Origin: Actinomycetes bacterium
Lineage (GTDB): Bacteria > Actinomycetota > Actinomycetes > Actinomycetales > Cellulomonadaceae
Direction of reading: 5' to 3'
NCBI GenBank assembly: GCA_023461115.1
Contig: JAEWOA010000289.1
Location: 1-39,962, forward strand
Length of the DNA stretch: 39,962 nt
Below, piece after piece: positions 7,265 to 17,000 of this stretch. A program made the position numbers and the translations under genes. Below the pieces are notes generated by a model. It searched no databases and was not told the origin of the DNA. It saw only the letters and a program-made list of their open reading frames with translations. Position 1 is the stretch's first letter; each line of letters starts with the position of its first letter.

Positions 7265-8593
7265 TCAGCAGGTGGCGAGCAGGCGGTCGAGCACGCGCGT
7301 GCCGAACACCAAGGCGTCGGTCGAGACGCGCTCGTCGACGCCGTGGAACATGCCCGCGAAGTCGAGGTCGGCGGGCAGCCGCAGAGGCGCGAACCCGTAC
7401 CCGGTGATTCCCAGGCGAGAGAGAGACTTGTTGTCGGTGCCGCCCGAGAGCGTGTACGGCAGGACGGTGGCGCCGGGGTCCTCAGCCAGCAGCGCGTCGG
7501 ACATGGCGTCGACGAGCGACCCGGTGTGCGGCGCCTCGAGCGCGACGTCGTGGTGCACGTGCTCGATGCGCACGTGCGGCCCGGCGAGGTCCTTGACGGT
7601 CGTCGTGAAGTCCTCCTCGTAGCCCGGAAGGAACCGGCCGTCCACGGTCGCCTCGGCACGGCCGGGGATCACGTTCGCCTTGTAGCCAGCCTCGAGCTGG
7701 GTGGGGTTCGTCGTGTGCCGTAGCGTCGCGCCGACGAACCGCGACGCGGGCCCCAATGCCGCGACCAGGGCGTCCACGCTCGTCGAGTCGTCGGGGTCGA
7801 AGCGTAGGCCGGTGAGGCGCGCGACCCCCTCCAGGAGCGCCCGGACCGTCGGTGTGAGCTGAAGCGGCCACTGGTGGCGCCCGATGCGCGCGACCGCCTC
7901 GGCCACATGTGTCACCGCGTTGTCCTCGGCCACCTGCGAGCCGTGCCCGGCCCGGCCGTCGGCGACGAGGCGCAACCACGACAGGCCCTTCTCGGCGGTC
8001 TGCAGCAGGTAGGCGCGGTGGCCGTCGATGTCGACGGAGAATCCGCCGACCTCGCTGATCGCCTCGGACGCGCCCTCGAACAGGTCGGGGCGGTTCCGGA
8101 CAGCCCAGTGCGCGCCGTAGACGCCACCCGCCTCCTCGTCGGCGAACATCGCGACGACGACGTCCCGCGCCGGGCGACGGCCCTCGCGGGCCATCTGGCG
8201 CACGACGGCCAAGATCATCGCGTCCATGTCCTTCATGTCCACGGCGCCGCGGCCCCACAACAGCCCGTCCTCGACGTGCCCCGCGAACGGGTCCACGCGC
8301 CAGTCGGCCGCCCGCGCGGGCACCACGTCGAGGTGGCCGTGCAGAACGAGCGCGGGACGCGACGAGTCCGTCCCGGGAAGACGCACGACGACATTCGCAC
8401 GGCCCTTGTCGCTCTCGAAGAGCTCCGGCGCCAAGCCCACCTCGTCGAGCAGCCCAGCGACGTGCTCGGCGGCGGCGCGCTCCCCCGGGCCCTCGTTCGT
8501 GCCGTAGTTCGAGGTGTCGAAGCGGATCAGGTCGGCACAGAGTCCCACGACCTCGTCGGCGGCGGTGGGGTGGGTCGCGGCATCGGCAGGCAT
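7265..8593 (-). CDS. M20 family metallopeptidase (dipeptidase/deacylase type)
   Basis: Zinc-dependent M20 amidohydrolase of 442 residues, cytoplasmic. The metal and catalytic motifs are in order: LVLHGHLDVVPA, then the bridging Asp in WGRGAVDMKDMDA, the catalytic Glu pair in ADEEAGG, and EVGGF. A dimerisation (lid) domain follows (GRAGHGSQVAEDN, then NVIPGRAEATVDGR), and the last metal His-type region SGGTDNKSLSRLG ends the fold. It most resembles the actinobacterial 'M20/M25/M40' branch; natural substrate is not shown. ATG 8593 is supported by TAGGTT seven bases upstream (8601-8606), a leaderless pattern. It is followed on the same strand, 120 bases on, by the HNH gene. Confidence 0.93.
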   Translation of the reverse strand: MPADAATHPTAADEVVGLCADLIRFDTSNYGTNEGPGERAAAEHVAGLLDEVGLAPELFESDKGRANVVVRLPGTDSSRPALVLHGHLDVVPARAADWRVDPFAGHVEDGLLWGRGAVDMKDMDAMILAVVRQMAREGRRPARDVVVAMFADEEAGGVYGAHWAVRNRPDLFEGASEAISEVGGFSVDIDGHRAYLLQTAEKGLSWLRLVADGRAGHGSQVAEDNAVTHVAEAVARIGRHQWPLQLTPTVRALLEGVARLTGLRFDPDDSTSVDALVAALGPASRFVGATLRHTTNPTQLEAGYKANVIPGRAEATVDGRFLPGYEEDFTTTVKDLAGPHVRIEHVHHDVALEAPHTGSLVDAMSDALLAEDPGATVLPYTLSGGTDNKSLSRLGITGYGFAPLRLPADLDFAGMFHGVDERVSTDALVFGTRVLDRLLATC

Positions 8594-8606
8594 GGGCGCC
8601 AACCTA
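8594..8606 (-). promoter_or_regulatory. Leaderless -10 element of the M20 peptidase gene
   Basis: TAGGTT at 8601-8606, followed by GGCGCCC and then the ATG. The same hexamer and seven-base spacing recur before the DUF6318 gene at 37108-37113. Confidence 0.5.
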
Positions 8607-8660
8607 CCTGGGGGCGCCGACGCGAAGCCTCGTCGACCCGGGCGTCTCAGCAGGCGGCGG

Positions 8661-9041
8661 CTACTCGCGGTGCTCGTCGAGCCATGCCTGAGCCGCCCGC
8701 TTGGGCGCCTGGGTGAGCCAGGCCTCGAGCACCAGCTCGCGCAGGTCGTCGGGCTCGATGCGCGCGAGCTCGACGAGGACGGCGGGATAGCCGTCGAAGT
8801 GCGGCGTGACGAACACCGCCGGGCAGGAGCGCAGCCACTCCTCCCTGCCCTCGAGCCCCGCGGTGCGGGAGCCGAGGATGTCACCGGTGGGCGCGGCGGC
8901 GCCGAGCGCCTCATGGTCCGCGGCGCGCAGCGGCCGCTCCCACACCAACGGCTTACCGTGCGCTCGCCACGTCCGCGGCGTCGGCTCGCTCGTGTCCGGC
9001 AGCGCGGCGACGGCCGCGCGCACGTCCTCCCAGGTGGCCAT
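8661..9041 (-). CDS. MmcQ/YjbR family protein
   Basis: 126-residue cytoplasmic protein of the MmcQ/YjbR family (CyaY-like fold). It opens MATWEDVRAAVAALPDTSE and contains the usual GKPLVWERPLR, then AVFVTPHFDGYPAVLVELARI, and LEAWLTQAPKRAAQAWL near the C-terminus. Family members are called DNA-binding on weak evidence; the true role is unknown. The start has a strong GAGGAGG ribosome binding site eight bases upstream, in contrast to the leaderless neighbours. It is in the same direction as the M20 gene, with 67 bases between. Confidence 0.88.
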   Translation of the reverse strand: MATWEDVRAAVAALPDTSEPTPRTWRAHGKPLVWERPLRAADHEALGAAAPTGDILGSRTAGLEGREEWLRSCPAVFVTPHFDGYPAVLVELARIEPDDLRELVLEAWLTQAPKRAAQAWLDEHRE

Positions 9042-9090
9042 CGGTCGACCTCCTCGAAGCGTCGTGCGCGCGGCCGTCGTCAGGCTGCGC

Positions 9091-9144
9091 CGGTCGTCAC
9101 CAGCCAGTCGTCACCAGCCGGTCGTCACCAGCCAGTCGTCACAC
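9091..9144. repeat. 14-bp tandem repeat, nearly four copies, across the M3 peptidase stop
   Basis: Alternating copies of cggtcgtcaccagc and cagtcgtcaccagc at 9091-9104, 9105-9118, 9119-9132, and a final partial copy to 9144. The last copy carries the stop codon of the M3 peptidase gene (9139-9141). The unit is not a multiple of three, so copy changes affect only the spacing to the next gene. Confidence 0.8.
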
Positions 9145-11223
9145 CCCCGCAGCCGCGGTCAGGCCGCGGCGCGCCAGCAGCGGCGCGATGTCAGCGTCGC
9201 GCCCCCGAAGATCCCGGAAGGAGTCGAGCGGGTCACGCGAGCCGCCGCGGGACAGCAGCGCCGCGCGGAAGCGGTCGCCGTTCTCGCGCCGCAGGCCACC
9301 GTTCTCCCGCAGCCACTCGACCGTATCCGCGTCCAGCACCTCCGACCAGATGTACGAGTAGTACCCGGCGCTGTAGCCGCTCGAGAAGATGTGGTTGAAG
9401 TACGTGCTGCGGTAGCGGGTCGGCACGGGCGCGAACGCGATCCCGGCCCGCTCGAGAGCGGCGGCCTCGAACGCCTCGACGTCCCCGGCGTTCGTGGGCA
9501 CCTCGTCGGGCGCCAGCCGGTACCAGGCCTGGTCGAGGAGCGCGGCGGCCAGGTACTCGGTCGTCTTGAAGCCCTCGCCGTCCTGGCGGCCGGCCACCAT
9601 CGTCTCGATCCACGAGGCCGGGATGGGCTCGCCCGTGACGTGGTGGCGCGCGTACGCCGCGAGGATCTGCGGCTCCCACGCCCAGATCTCGTTGACCTGC
9701 GACGGGTACTCGACGAAGTCGCGCGGCACACGGCAGCCCGACTGCGACGGGTAGCGGACCGCCGAGAACAGGCCGTGCAGCGCGTGCCCGAACTCGTGGA
9801 ACATCGTCGTGACCTCGTCCCAGGTCAGCAGCGTGGGCTCACCCGGCGGGGGCTTGGGGATGTTGAGGTTGTTCACGACGACCGGCTGCTCGCCGTGCAG
9901 CGTGGACTGGTCCACCAGGTTGTTCATCCAGGCGCCGCCGCGCTTGGAGTCGCGCGTCCAGTAGTCCGCCAGGAACAGCCCGAGCCCCGAGCCGTCCGCG
10001 TTGGACACCTCGAACGCGCGCACGTCGGGGTGGTAGCCGACGAGGTCCGCGCGCTCGGCGAACGTGATCCCGTACAGCTGCGTCGCGGCGTTGAAGACGC
10101 CGTCGACGAGCACCCGCTCGAGCTCCAGGTAGGGGCGCAGCGCCGCCTCGTCGAGAGCGCGGACCTGCGCCCGGACGCGCTCGGCGTAGAACGCCCAGTC
10201 CCACGGCTCGAGCGTGGCGCCCGGCTCGTCGGCCTGGAGCGCACGCTCCAGCTCGGTCGCCTCGGCGCGCGCGTTGGCCACCGCCGCGGGCGCGAGGCGC
10301 TCGAGCATCGCGGTGACCGCCTGCGACGAGGCCGCGGTCGCGTCCGCGGCGATGTACGCCGCGTGGTCCTCGAAGCCGAGAAGCTGAGCGCGCTCGGCGC
10401 GCAGACGCGCGATGCGCAGCAACGTGGCCCGCGTGTCGTGCTCGCCGCCGAGGCCGCGGTCCGCCGACGAGCGGAACAGGCGCTCGCGCGTCGCGCGGTC
10501 GCGCAGCATCGCGAGCTGCGGCTGACCGGTCGGGAGCTGCAGCTCCAGAAGCCACGCCCCCTCGTGGCCGCGGCCGGCGGCGGCCTGCGCGGCGGCCGCG
10601 CGCGCGTCGTCGGGCAGGCCCGCGAGCTCGGCCTCGTCGGTGACCAGCACAGCCGCGTCGTTCAGCCCTGCGACGATCGTGCGGCCGAACGTGGTCTCGA
10701 GCGTCGTGATCTCCGCGTTGAGCGCGCGCAGGCGGTCCTGCGCCGCGTCGTCGAGCCGGACGCCGGCCCGGATGAACTCGGTGCGCGTGCGGTGCAGGAG
10801 CCACGCGGTGTCGTCGTCGAGCGCGATCTCGCCCGCGCGGGCCTGCTCGTCGAGCGTCTCCAGGCGAGCGAACAGCCGCTGGTCCAGGTGGAGGGCGTCG
10901 AGGTGCGCGGCGATCAGCGGCGCGATCTCGGCCTCGAGCGCCTCAAGGCCGGGGGTCGAGTCGGAGCTCGCCTGGTTGTGGAAGATCGTGAACGCCCGCT
11001 CCACCAGCCGGCCCGCGCGCTCGAGCGCCTCCAGCGTGTTCTCGACCGTGGGCGCGTCCTCGTTCGCCGAGATCGCGTCGATCTCGGCGCGGTGCTCGGC
11101 CATGCCGGCCAGGATCGCGGGGCGGTAGTGCTCCTCGCGGATGCGCGTGTAGTCCGGTAGCCCGTACGGCAGCGGGGAGACGGTGGCCAGCGGGTTCTCG
11201 TCGTCGAGAGGCTCGAAAGTCAT
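9139..11223 (-). CDS. M3 family metallopeptidase (oligopeptidase A / peptidyl-dipeptidase Dcp type)
   Basis: Zinc oligopeptidase of 694 residues that degrades short peptides in the cytoplasm. The N-terminal half is helical and opens MTFEPLDDENPLATVSPLPYG, typical of Dcp/PrlC relatives. The zinc motif HEFGH, with the following Leu-His, sits near residue 476 in TMFHEFGHALHGLF. The third ligand Glu is in DFVEYPSQVNEIWAWE, and the late substrate-binding Tyr/His region is seen in TYFNHIFSSGYSAGYYSYIWSE, quoted here in part. Full family length. Two further in-frame ATG codons lie at 11232 and 11235, so the exact start is uncertain by four residues. It is divergent from the RibD-C/DHFR-like gene. 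Confidence 0.94.
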   Translation of the reverse strand: MTFEPLDDENPLATVSPLPYGLPDYTRIREEHYRPAILAGMAEHRAEIDAISANEDAPTVENTLEALERAGRLVERAFTIFHNQASSDSTPGLEALEAEIAPLIAAHLDALHLDQRLFARLETLDEQARAGEIALDDDTAWLLHRTRTEFIRAGVRLDDAAQDRLRALNAEITTLETTFGRTIVAGLNDAAVLVTDEAELAGLPDDARAAAAQAAAGRGHEGAWLLELQLPTGQPQLAMLRDRATRERLFRSSADRGLGGEHDTRATLLRIARLRAERAQLLGFEDHAAYIAADATAASSQAVTAMLERLAPAAVANARAEATELERALQADEPGATLEPWDWAFYAERVRAQVRALDEAALRPYLELERVLVDGVFNAATQLYGITFAERADLVGYHPDVRAFEVSNADGSGLGLFLADYWTRDSKRGGAWMNNLVDQSTLHGEQPVVVNNLNIPKPPPGEPTLLTWDEVTTMFHEFGHALHGLFSAVRYPSQSGCRVPRDFVEYPSQVNEIWAWEPQILAAYARHHVTGEPIPASWIETMVAGRQDGEGFKTTEYLAAALLDQAWYRLAPDEVPTNAGDVEAFEAAALERAGIAFAPVPTRYRSTYFNHIFSSGYSAGYYSYIWSEVLDADTVEWLRENGGLRRENGDRFRAALLSRGGSRDPLDSFRDLRGRDADIAPLLARRGLTAAAGV

Positions 11224-11370
11224 GCGGGCCATCATCACCCATCCGAGTGTCGCCCGGGTCATCCGCGTGTCGCGCCCGCGGCGGCGAGCCCCCGGATCCC
11301 GGGCGCCTTTGCCTGCCGCCGGGCGGGCGTTAGGTTCGACGAGGCTGCCGACGCCCACTTGGAGGTCCCC

Positions 11371-11991
11371 ATGGCCACGCTCGTCTCGACGCTCTTCATC
11401 TCGCTCGACGGCGTCGTCGAGATCGACCCGGAGTGGCACTTCCCGTACTTCGACGAGCACATGGGCGCCGCCGTAGGCGAGGACTACGAGGGTGCGGATG
11501 TCCTGGTCCTCGGGCGCACGACCTACGACAGCTTCGCGGGCGCCTGGCCGGACCGCGAGGCTGCCGGCGGCGAGGACGCCGGGTTCGCGGCGCAGCTCGG
11601 CGACACCCGCAAGCTGGTCGTGACGCATCGTGGAGACGACCTGGGCTGGCGCCACGCCGAGGCCGTGCGCGGCGACCTCGTGGAGGCCGTGCGGGCGCTC
11701 AAGGAGGAGCCGGGCATCAGGAAGGTGCTGGTCCCCGGGTCGATCTCCGTGGTGCGGGCGCTGCTGGCCGCTGGCCTCGTCGACGAGCTCCGGCTGCTCG
11801 TGCACCCCGTCGCGGCGCGGCGTGGCGAGCGCCTGTTCGACGAGGGCGAGCCGCGCTACCTGTTGACGCTGCTGCGCTCGGAGATCTACCCCACCGGGGT
11901 GGTCCGGCTCATCTACGCGCCCGGCGCCGCGCCCGATGCGGCGGCCTACGAGGACGCGACGCGGCACCTGCCCGAGGCCGATCAGCCCTGA
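11371..11991 (+). CDS. RibD C-terminal/dihydrofolate reductase-like domain protein
   Basis: 206-residue protein of the RibD_C superfamily, annotated widely as 'dihydrofolate reductase family protein'. It opens MATLVSTLFISLDGVVE, has the fold landmarks DVLVLGRTTYDSFAG and KVLVPGSISVVRALL (nucleotide-binding loop), and LVDELRLLVHPVAARRGERL. Such stand-alone proteins bind NADPH but their substrates are mostly unknown; it is not a FolA. The start is set by GGAGGT four bases before the ATG at 11371. No partner is transcribed with it. Confidence 0.88.
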   Translation: MATLVSTLFISLDGVVEIDPEWHFPYFDEHMGAAVGEDYEGADVLVLGRTTYDSFAGAWPDREAAGGEDAGFAAQLGDTRKLVVTHRGDDLGWRHAEAVRGDLVEAVRALKEEPGIRKVLVPGSISVVRALLAAGLVDELRLLVHPVAARRGERLFDEGEPRYLLTLLRSEIYPTGVVRLIYAPGAAPDAAAYEDATRHLPEADQP

Positions 11992-12075
11992 CCGCCGGCC
12001 CCGTGAGGCGGTGCCGCCGGTCCTCGACGCGCTTGCGGCTCGAACTCGCGTAGGCCGCGGCGGGCTCGACACGTC

Positions 12076-12087
12076 TACGCTGCCGCC
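12076..12087 (+). promoter_or_regulatory. Leaderless -10 element of pdxH
   Basis: TACGCT (12076-12081), then GCCGCC and the GTG start at 12088. No Shine-Dalgarno sequence is present. Confidence 0.5.
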
Positions 12088-12765
12088 GTGGATGTGGTGC
12101 GTTGGCAGTACCCCGACGAGGGCCTGGACGAGTCCGCGCTGACCGGAGCGCCGCTCGAGATCGTGCGCGCATGGGTCGCCGCCGCCGAACACCGGAACGC
12201 CGAGCGCGCAGACGTGCCCGAGCCCACCGCGTTGTCGATCGCGACGGTCGACGCGCAGGGCCGGCCCGACGTGCGCACCGTCCTGATGCGGTTCCTCGAC
12301 GAGCGCGGGCCCGGCTTCGTGACCGATCTGGAGTCGGCCAAGAGCCAGGCGATCCAGGCCACCGGCCTGGTCGCCGCGGCGCTGACGTGGCCGTCGATGT
12401 ACCGCGCGGTGCGGTTCCGGGGCAGCGCACGCGAGTTGGACCGCGCCGAGGTCGACGCGTACTTCGCGGCCCGCCCGTGGGGCTCACGCATCAGCGCGTG
12501 GGCATCGCACCAGTCGCAGCCGGTGGCCGACCGCGCGGTCCTCGTCGCCGCGTACGCAGCCGCGGCCTCGCGCTTCCCCGACACCGGCTCACCCACCGAT
12601 GTCCCCACGCCGGACACCTGGGGCGGCTGGCGGATCACGTGCGACGAGGTCGAGTTGTGGGCCGGGCGACGCGACCGCCTGCACGACCGGCTGGTCTATG
12701 TCCGCGTGGGCGAGGGCGGCCTCGACGCCCCCGCAGCCTGGCGAGTGGAGCGCCGCCAGCCCTGA
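12088..12765 (+). CDS. pdxH: Pyridoxamine/pyridoxine 5'-phosphate oxidase
   Basis: FMN enzyme that oxidises pyridoxine or pyridoxamine 5'-phosphate to pyridoxal 5'-phosphate, the active vitamin B6 form. 225 residues, normal for the family. Landmarks: ALSIATVDAQGRPDVRTVLMR (part quoted) for FMN binding, GFVTDLESAKSQ, RFRGSARELDRAEVDAYFAAR, the RPWGSRISAWASHQSQ substrate region, and the C-terminal VELWAGRRDRLHDRLVY, with the usual W-x-G-x-x-x-R-x-H-D-R. The GTG 12088 start is supported by TACGCT six bases upstream. In-frame GTG codons at 12094 and 12097 are less likely. It converges on the last gene of the Wadjet operon, with 22 bases between stops. Confidence 0.95.
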   Translation: MDVVRWQYPDEGLDESALTGAPLEIVRAWVAAAEHRNAERADVPEPTALSIATVDAQGRPDVRTVLMRFLDERGPGFVTDLESAKSQAIQATGLVAAALTWPSMYRAVRFRGSARELDRAEVDAYFAARPWGSRISAWASHQSQPVADRAVLVAAYAAAASRFPDTGSPTDVPTPDTWGGWRITCDEVELWAGRRDRLHDRLVYVRVGEGGLDAPAAWRVERRQP

Positions 12766-12787
12766 CCCAGACGCACGGGCCACACCG

Positions 12788-14017
12788 TCAGGCGTCGAGC
12801 TCGGAGAGAGCGGCCACCGCCTCCGAGATCGGCAGCCGCTCCTGCTCGATGCGCCGGACGGTGGCCGGCCCGGCAGTGGCGACGGACTGGTAGGCGGCGC
12901 TCTCGTCAGGCGTGAGCCACGCCAGGCTCGTCACCGTGTGCGGCAACGGCCTCCCCGCGGGATCGTGGGCGACGCCACTGGGCTCGCGGTGCCGCTCGAA
13001 CGTGGCGAAGTCCATCAGGATCGAGCGCACGTCGCGCGGCTGGCCGCCGTCCGGCCCCCGCCCGGCCATCGCGGCGCGGAACCGGTCGAGGATCGCGAAG
13101 CCGGCGGCGTCGATGTCTCCCCAGTACGCGACCACGTCCGCCTCCCGGATCCATGGGATGTCGGCGAGCAGCGCCGACGCCGCGTTGCCGACTCCCTCCA
13201 CCACCACTGCGCCTGGCACCGGAGGGAAACGGAACCGGCAGTCGCGGTTCTCGACGACGAGCACCACCCGCGGCTGGTAGGCAAGGCCGTGCACGTCGCC
13301 GGCCGTCCAGGCGTCGTGCCGCCGGCCGCCCGCCGCGAGGTGGCCGGGGTCCACGTAGGTCAGGTGCACGACGGCGACGCGTGGCGCGAGCTCGTGCTGC
13401 ACGTCTCGGCCGGTCAGCCGCCGCAGCAGGGCCGCGTGTTGCTCGATCCACTTGGAGTGCATGCCTTGGACCGGCAGTTGGCGGGCGGTCCATTCGCCGA
13501 GGTCAGGATGGTCAGCCAGCCACCGGACGGCGGACACCGCCACGGCCGCGTCGACGTCCGAGAGGCGCATCGCAGCACGCAGCGTCACGGCGCCGAGGTC
13601 GGCGCCGCACGCGAGCAGGTCCGCCGCGAGCAGACGCGCGCGCTGCAGATCGACCGCGGGTGCGCCAGCGCCCGTGCGCCGCAGCACTTCGATGGCGCCG
13701 TCGATCGTCGCGACGTGGAGCGCCTGGGGCAGACTCCAGCCCACGCCCGCGACCGTGACCGAGCGGCGCCGCACCGCGAGGCCCGCGACCGACTCACCCC
13801 GGTCAACGTCGTCCCACGCCTGCTGCCAGTCGTGGCACGCTCCGAATCCGATCCGCGCGACGTCCGCCCCGGACCGTAGGCCTGGGCTCAGCGGGACGTC
13901 GCAGAGGACCGCGACGCCGCCCGTGGCCTCGTCGCACACGGCCGCCGCCCAGCCGTCGTCGAGCCGGCGCAGCACCGCGCGGCCCGCGTCCATGGGCGAG
14001 ACGAGGCGCGCGGTCAT
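12788..14017 (-). CDS. jetD: Wadjet subunit JetD, Toprim-type nuclease (DUF3322-DUF2220)
   Basis: Nuclease subunit (MksG/EptD) of the Wadjet anti-plasmid system; after the JetABC loop extruder has reeled in a circular DNA, this subunit cuts it. 409 residues. The N-terminal half (about 1-190) fits DUF3322 and the C-terminal half DUF2220, related to topoisomerase VI/Spo11 folds. The Toprim acidic residues are visible: Glu256 in VVLVVENRDC, and Asp301 and Asp303 in VVAYWGDIDAAGFAIL, with GAVVVEGVGNAAS between. All look intact, so nuclease activity is expected. It is the last gene of the operon and starts seven bases after the jetC stop. No terminator hairpin is evident in the 22 bases before the convergent pdxH stop. 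Confidence 0.93.
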   Translation of the reverse strand: MTARLVSPMDAGRAVLRRLDDGWAAAVCDEATGGVAVLCDVPLSPGLRSGADVARIGFGACHDWQQAWDDVDRGESVAGLAVRRRSVTVAGVGWSLPQALHVATIDGAIEVLRRTGAGAPAVDLQRARLLAADLLACGADLGAVTLRAAMRLSDVDAAVAVSAVRWLADHPDLGEWTARQLPVQGMHSKWIEQHAALLRRLTGRDVQHELAPRVAVVHLTYVDPGHLAAGGRRHDAWTAGDVHGLAYQPRVVLVVENRDCRFRFPPVPGAVVVEGVGNAASALLADIPWIREADVVAYWGDIDAAGFAILDRFRAAMAGRGPDGGQPRDVRSILMDFATFERHREPSGVAHDPAGRPLPHTVTSLAWLTPDESAAYQSVATAGPATVRRIEQERLPISEAVAALSELDA

Positions 14018-14024
14018 GGGACGG

Positions 14025-17000
14025 TCACCCGCCTGTCACCGGGAGGCCGGCCACCGGCTTGGTGCGGGAGCGGCCCGACGTGTCCTTGAGGACGACGTAC
14101 TTGAGGTCGACGTGCGGCTCCAAGGCGCCGAACTTGTCGTTCGGGGCGCCGATGATCAGCTGGAAGCCCAGCCCACGCCAGGCGCCGATCGCGCGGCCGG
14201 TGAAGCGGGCGTCGGCCTTGATGAGCGCCTCGTCCAGGAAGACGGGCGCATACCGCGGGCGATCGGCGGTCGCGTCACCGAGCTGATAGCGCAGCGCCGC
14301 GCCGACGATGAACGCGACGAGTTCCTGCGACTCGCCACCGGACTTCTCGCCGATGTGGTCGTAAAGCGCGACGTGCTCGCCGTCGAGGTCCACCTTCTCG
14401 GCGCTGAGCCGCACGTGGCGCCGCACGTCGATCAGATCCGCGAAGTCCGGCGCGGTGCGGCGGATCCGGTCGATCGTCTTGGCCATGCGCAGGTACCGGC
14501 GCTCGCGCTCGGCGTCGGTGGCGTCGGTGGCGAGCAGCTCACGCAGGTCGCGCAACTCCTTGCGGAAGCGCGCCACCACCGTGGACTGCGTGTCGCGGGC
14601 GTCGATGCGCAATCGGTGGTCGTCGTCGGCGAACGGCAGGTCGGCGAGGATGTCATTGACCGGGCGGATGCGCTCCTTGATCTCACGCACCGAGCGGGCG
14701 ATCGCGTTGGCGAGGTCGGTCAGGTCGTTTCCGGACAGTCGCAGGAGGCTCTTGCGCCATTCGTCCTCGAGCTCGTGCAGCCCGTTGGCCTCGAGCTCGA
14801 CGAGGATGCGCTCGAAGTCCGCGTAGGACGCCTCGGGGTCGGAGCCCAGGTTCGGGTCCGGCCAGCGCTCGACGAACATCTCGAACGTGCGGCGCAGCGA
14901 GTCGCGGGCGGCGACGATCGTCTGGGTGGCGGCATTCCGGTCGGCCGCGAGCAGGTCGTTGGCGCGCGCGAAGGTCCGGTCGAATGCGCCGAGCGTGTCG
15001 GTGGGCCGCGCGCCCTTGGCCAGGCCCGTCGGCGCCCCTGCCGAGTCGTCGCCGAGCAGCGCCTCGAGGTACGCGCGCTGGTCCGCCGCGATCGTCGTGC
15101 CCGCGTCCTGCGCGGCGTCGAGCGCGAGCTGCGCACGGTCCACCTCGTCGGTCGTCGTGCCCCAGGCGTCGTCGAGCGCCGTCACGTCGGCGCGAGCCCG
15201 GCCGAGCGCGTCGCCCAACGCGTCGATCGTCGCCTCCAGCTCGGAGACCCGACGCTGCAGCGCCGTCACCTCGGGGTTGCCGCCCGTCACGTCGTCGACG
15301 ACACGCTGCCAGCGGGCCCGCTCGGACTCGACAGCGGCGACGTCCACGTCCTCCCACGAGGTCTCGGTGACCAGCCGGTAGGCGCGCAGCTCCTCGTCGT
15401 GGCGGTCCAGCCGGCGCTCGGCGTCGGTGACCGCGGCCTCCGCGGCCCCGAGCCGGTCCTGGGCGCGCGCGACCTGCGTCTCGAGGTGCGCGAGGCGCCG
15501 GGTGTTGGTGAACCCCAGGACGTTGGCGCGGCCCTGGCCGCCGTGTGCGCCCTGCGTGCCCTCGGAGGTCTGGCCCGAGCGGGTCAGTGCCTTGGCGTGC
15601 TGCGAGAGCTCGCCGGGGGTGTCGACGCACACGAACGCGAACCGCTCCGCCAACCGCGAGCGCAGCCAGCCCGTGAACGGCCCTGAGCGGAAGTCCAGGC
15701 GGCCGGGCAGCGTCCGGGCGTCGATCCCGACGTCCTCGCGCAGGCCCGTGTGCACACCCTCGAACCGGATGCGGCGCGCGAGCGGCACCGCGTCGATCGC
15801 CTTGCGGAACGCGCCCAGGTGCGCGATGTCGAGGAGCACCACCGTCGCGAACCCGCCGAGCGCGAGGTTGAATGCGTCACGCCACGGCTCGTGCTCGGTG
15901 CGGACCTCGACCAGCTCCGCGACGAACGGCAGCTCGTCCTCGGACAAACCGGCGGCCTGCGCGAGCGCGGCGCGCGCGGCGCGCAGATCACCCGGGATGT
16001 TGTCCTTGCGCCGGGCCACCTCGTCGCGCTCGGCCTGCGCCTCCGCGACGTCCGCGCGCGCCTGCTTCCGCTCGGCCATCGCGTCACCGAACGCGCCTCG
16101 GGCCGCCTCCTTGGAGCCCGTGTCCGCGAGCGCGGCGGCGGCCTTCGTCGCGAGCGCCGTGAACTCCGCGCGCGACGAGGCGCCCGCGTCGAGGCCCGAG
16201 CGCAGCGCGTCGTCGAGTCGTCGCCGCGCGCGCGTGACCTCTTCGAGTCGGGCGTCGACGGCCTTGAGCTCGCGCTGCGCGGCCGCCAGGCGGTCGCCGC
16301 CGGACGCCCACAGGGTCTCCTTGACGCCGTCGAGCTCGGCTTTGGCCGCTTTGAGGCGCGTGGAGGTCTCGTCGGCCGAGCGCTGCGCGCGCTGGTGGCG
16401 GGCCTGCTGGTCCTGCTCGACCGCGCGGAGCAGCCCGAGGCGGCGCTCGTGGCGCCACAGCGCGGCCGACGACGCGTCGTCGTCGAACGAGCCGAGTGCG
16501 TCGACCACCCGCAGCCGGCTGGCGGCGTCCTCGGCCTGCGCGCGCAGCGCGCGGATCGGCTCGAGCGCGCGGACCTGCTGGCGCGCGGTGATCATCTGCT
16601 CGCGGGTGCCGGACAGCTTGTCGAACTGCTCGACGACAGCGTCGGCGGTCGCGTAGGTGTCCGGCTCCTCGAGCACCATCGCCTTGTAGAGCGCGTCGAC
16701 CGTGGTGATCTGCTGGCCCGCCTGGATGCGGCCGAGCAGCGCGACGGCCTTGGCGCCGTCGCCCGTGGCGCCGATGCCGAGCGTCGAGTGCAGGCGCGCG
16801 GTGAAGTCGCGGTCGGTGTCATAGCAGCTCAGGCCGGTGGCGACGACCGCCGGGCGCGCGAGGCGCTGCGCCGCGGCGGGCGCGAGGTCACGCAGGTCGA
16901 ACGTGCCGTCGATCGTCGCGCGGACCGCGACCACGTCCTCCAGCACGCGCGCCGACGACGGCACGTACCAGGCCCGCACGCCCGTGAGCTCAGCGCCCGA

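Noticed and set aside
9091..9144. A CRISPR array
   Set aside because: The units are 14 bp, directly adjacent without spacers, and no cas genes are present in the window.
8806..11160. A long plus-strand open frame opposite the M3 peptidase
   Set aside because: Composition is Arg/Ala/Val low-complexity with no domain; the opposite strand codes for a full peptidase with HEFGH.
11991..12012. A terminator after the RibD-C/DHFR-like gene
   Set aside because: ACCGCC and GGCGGT could pair, but the stem is only six bases with a ten-base loop and no T run, too weak to call.
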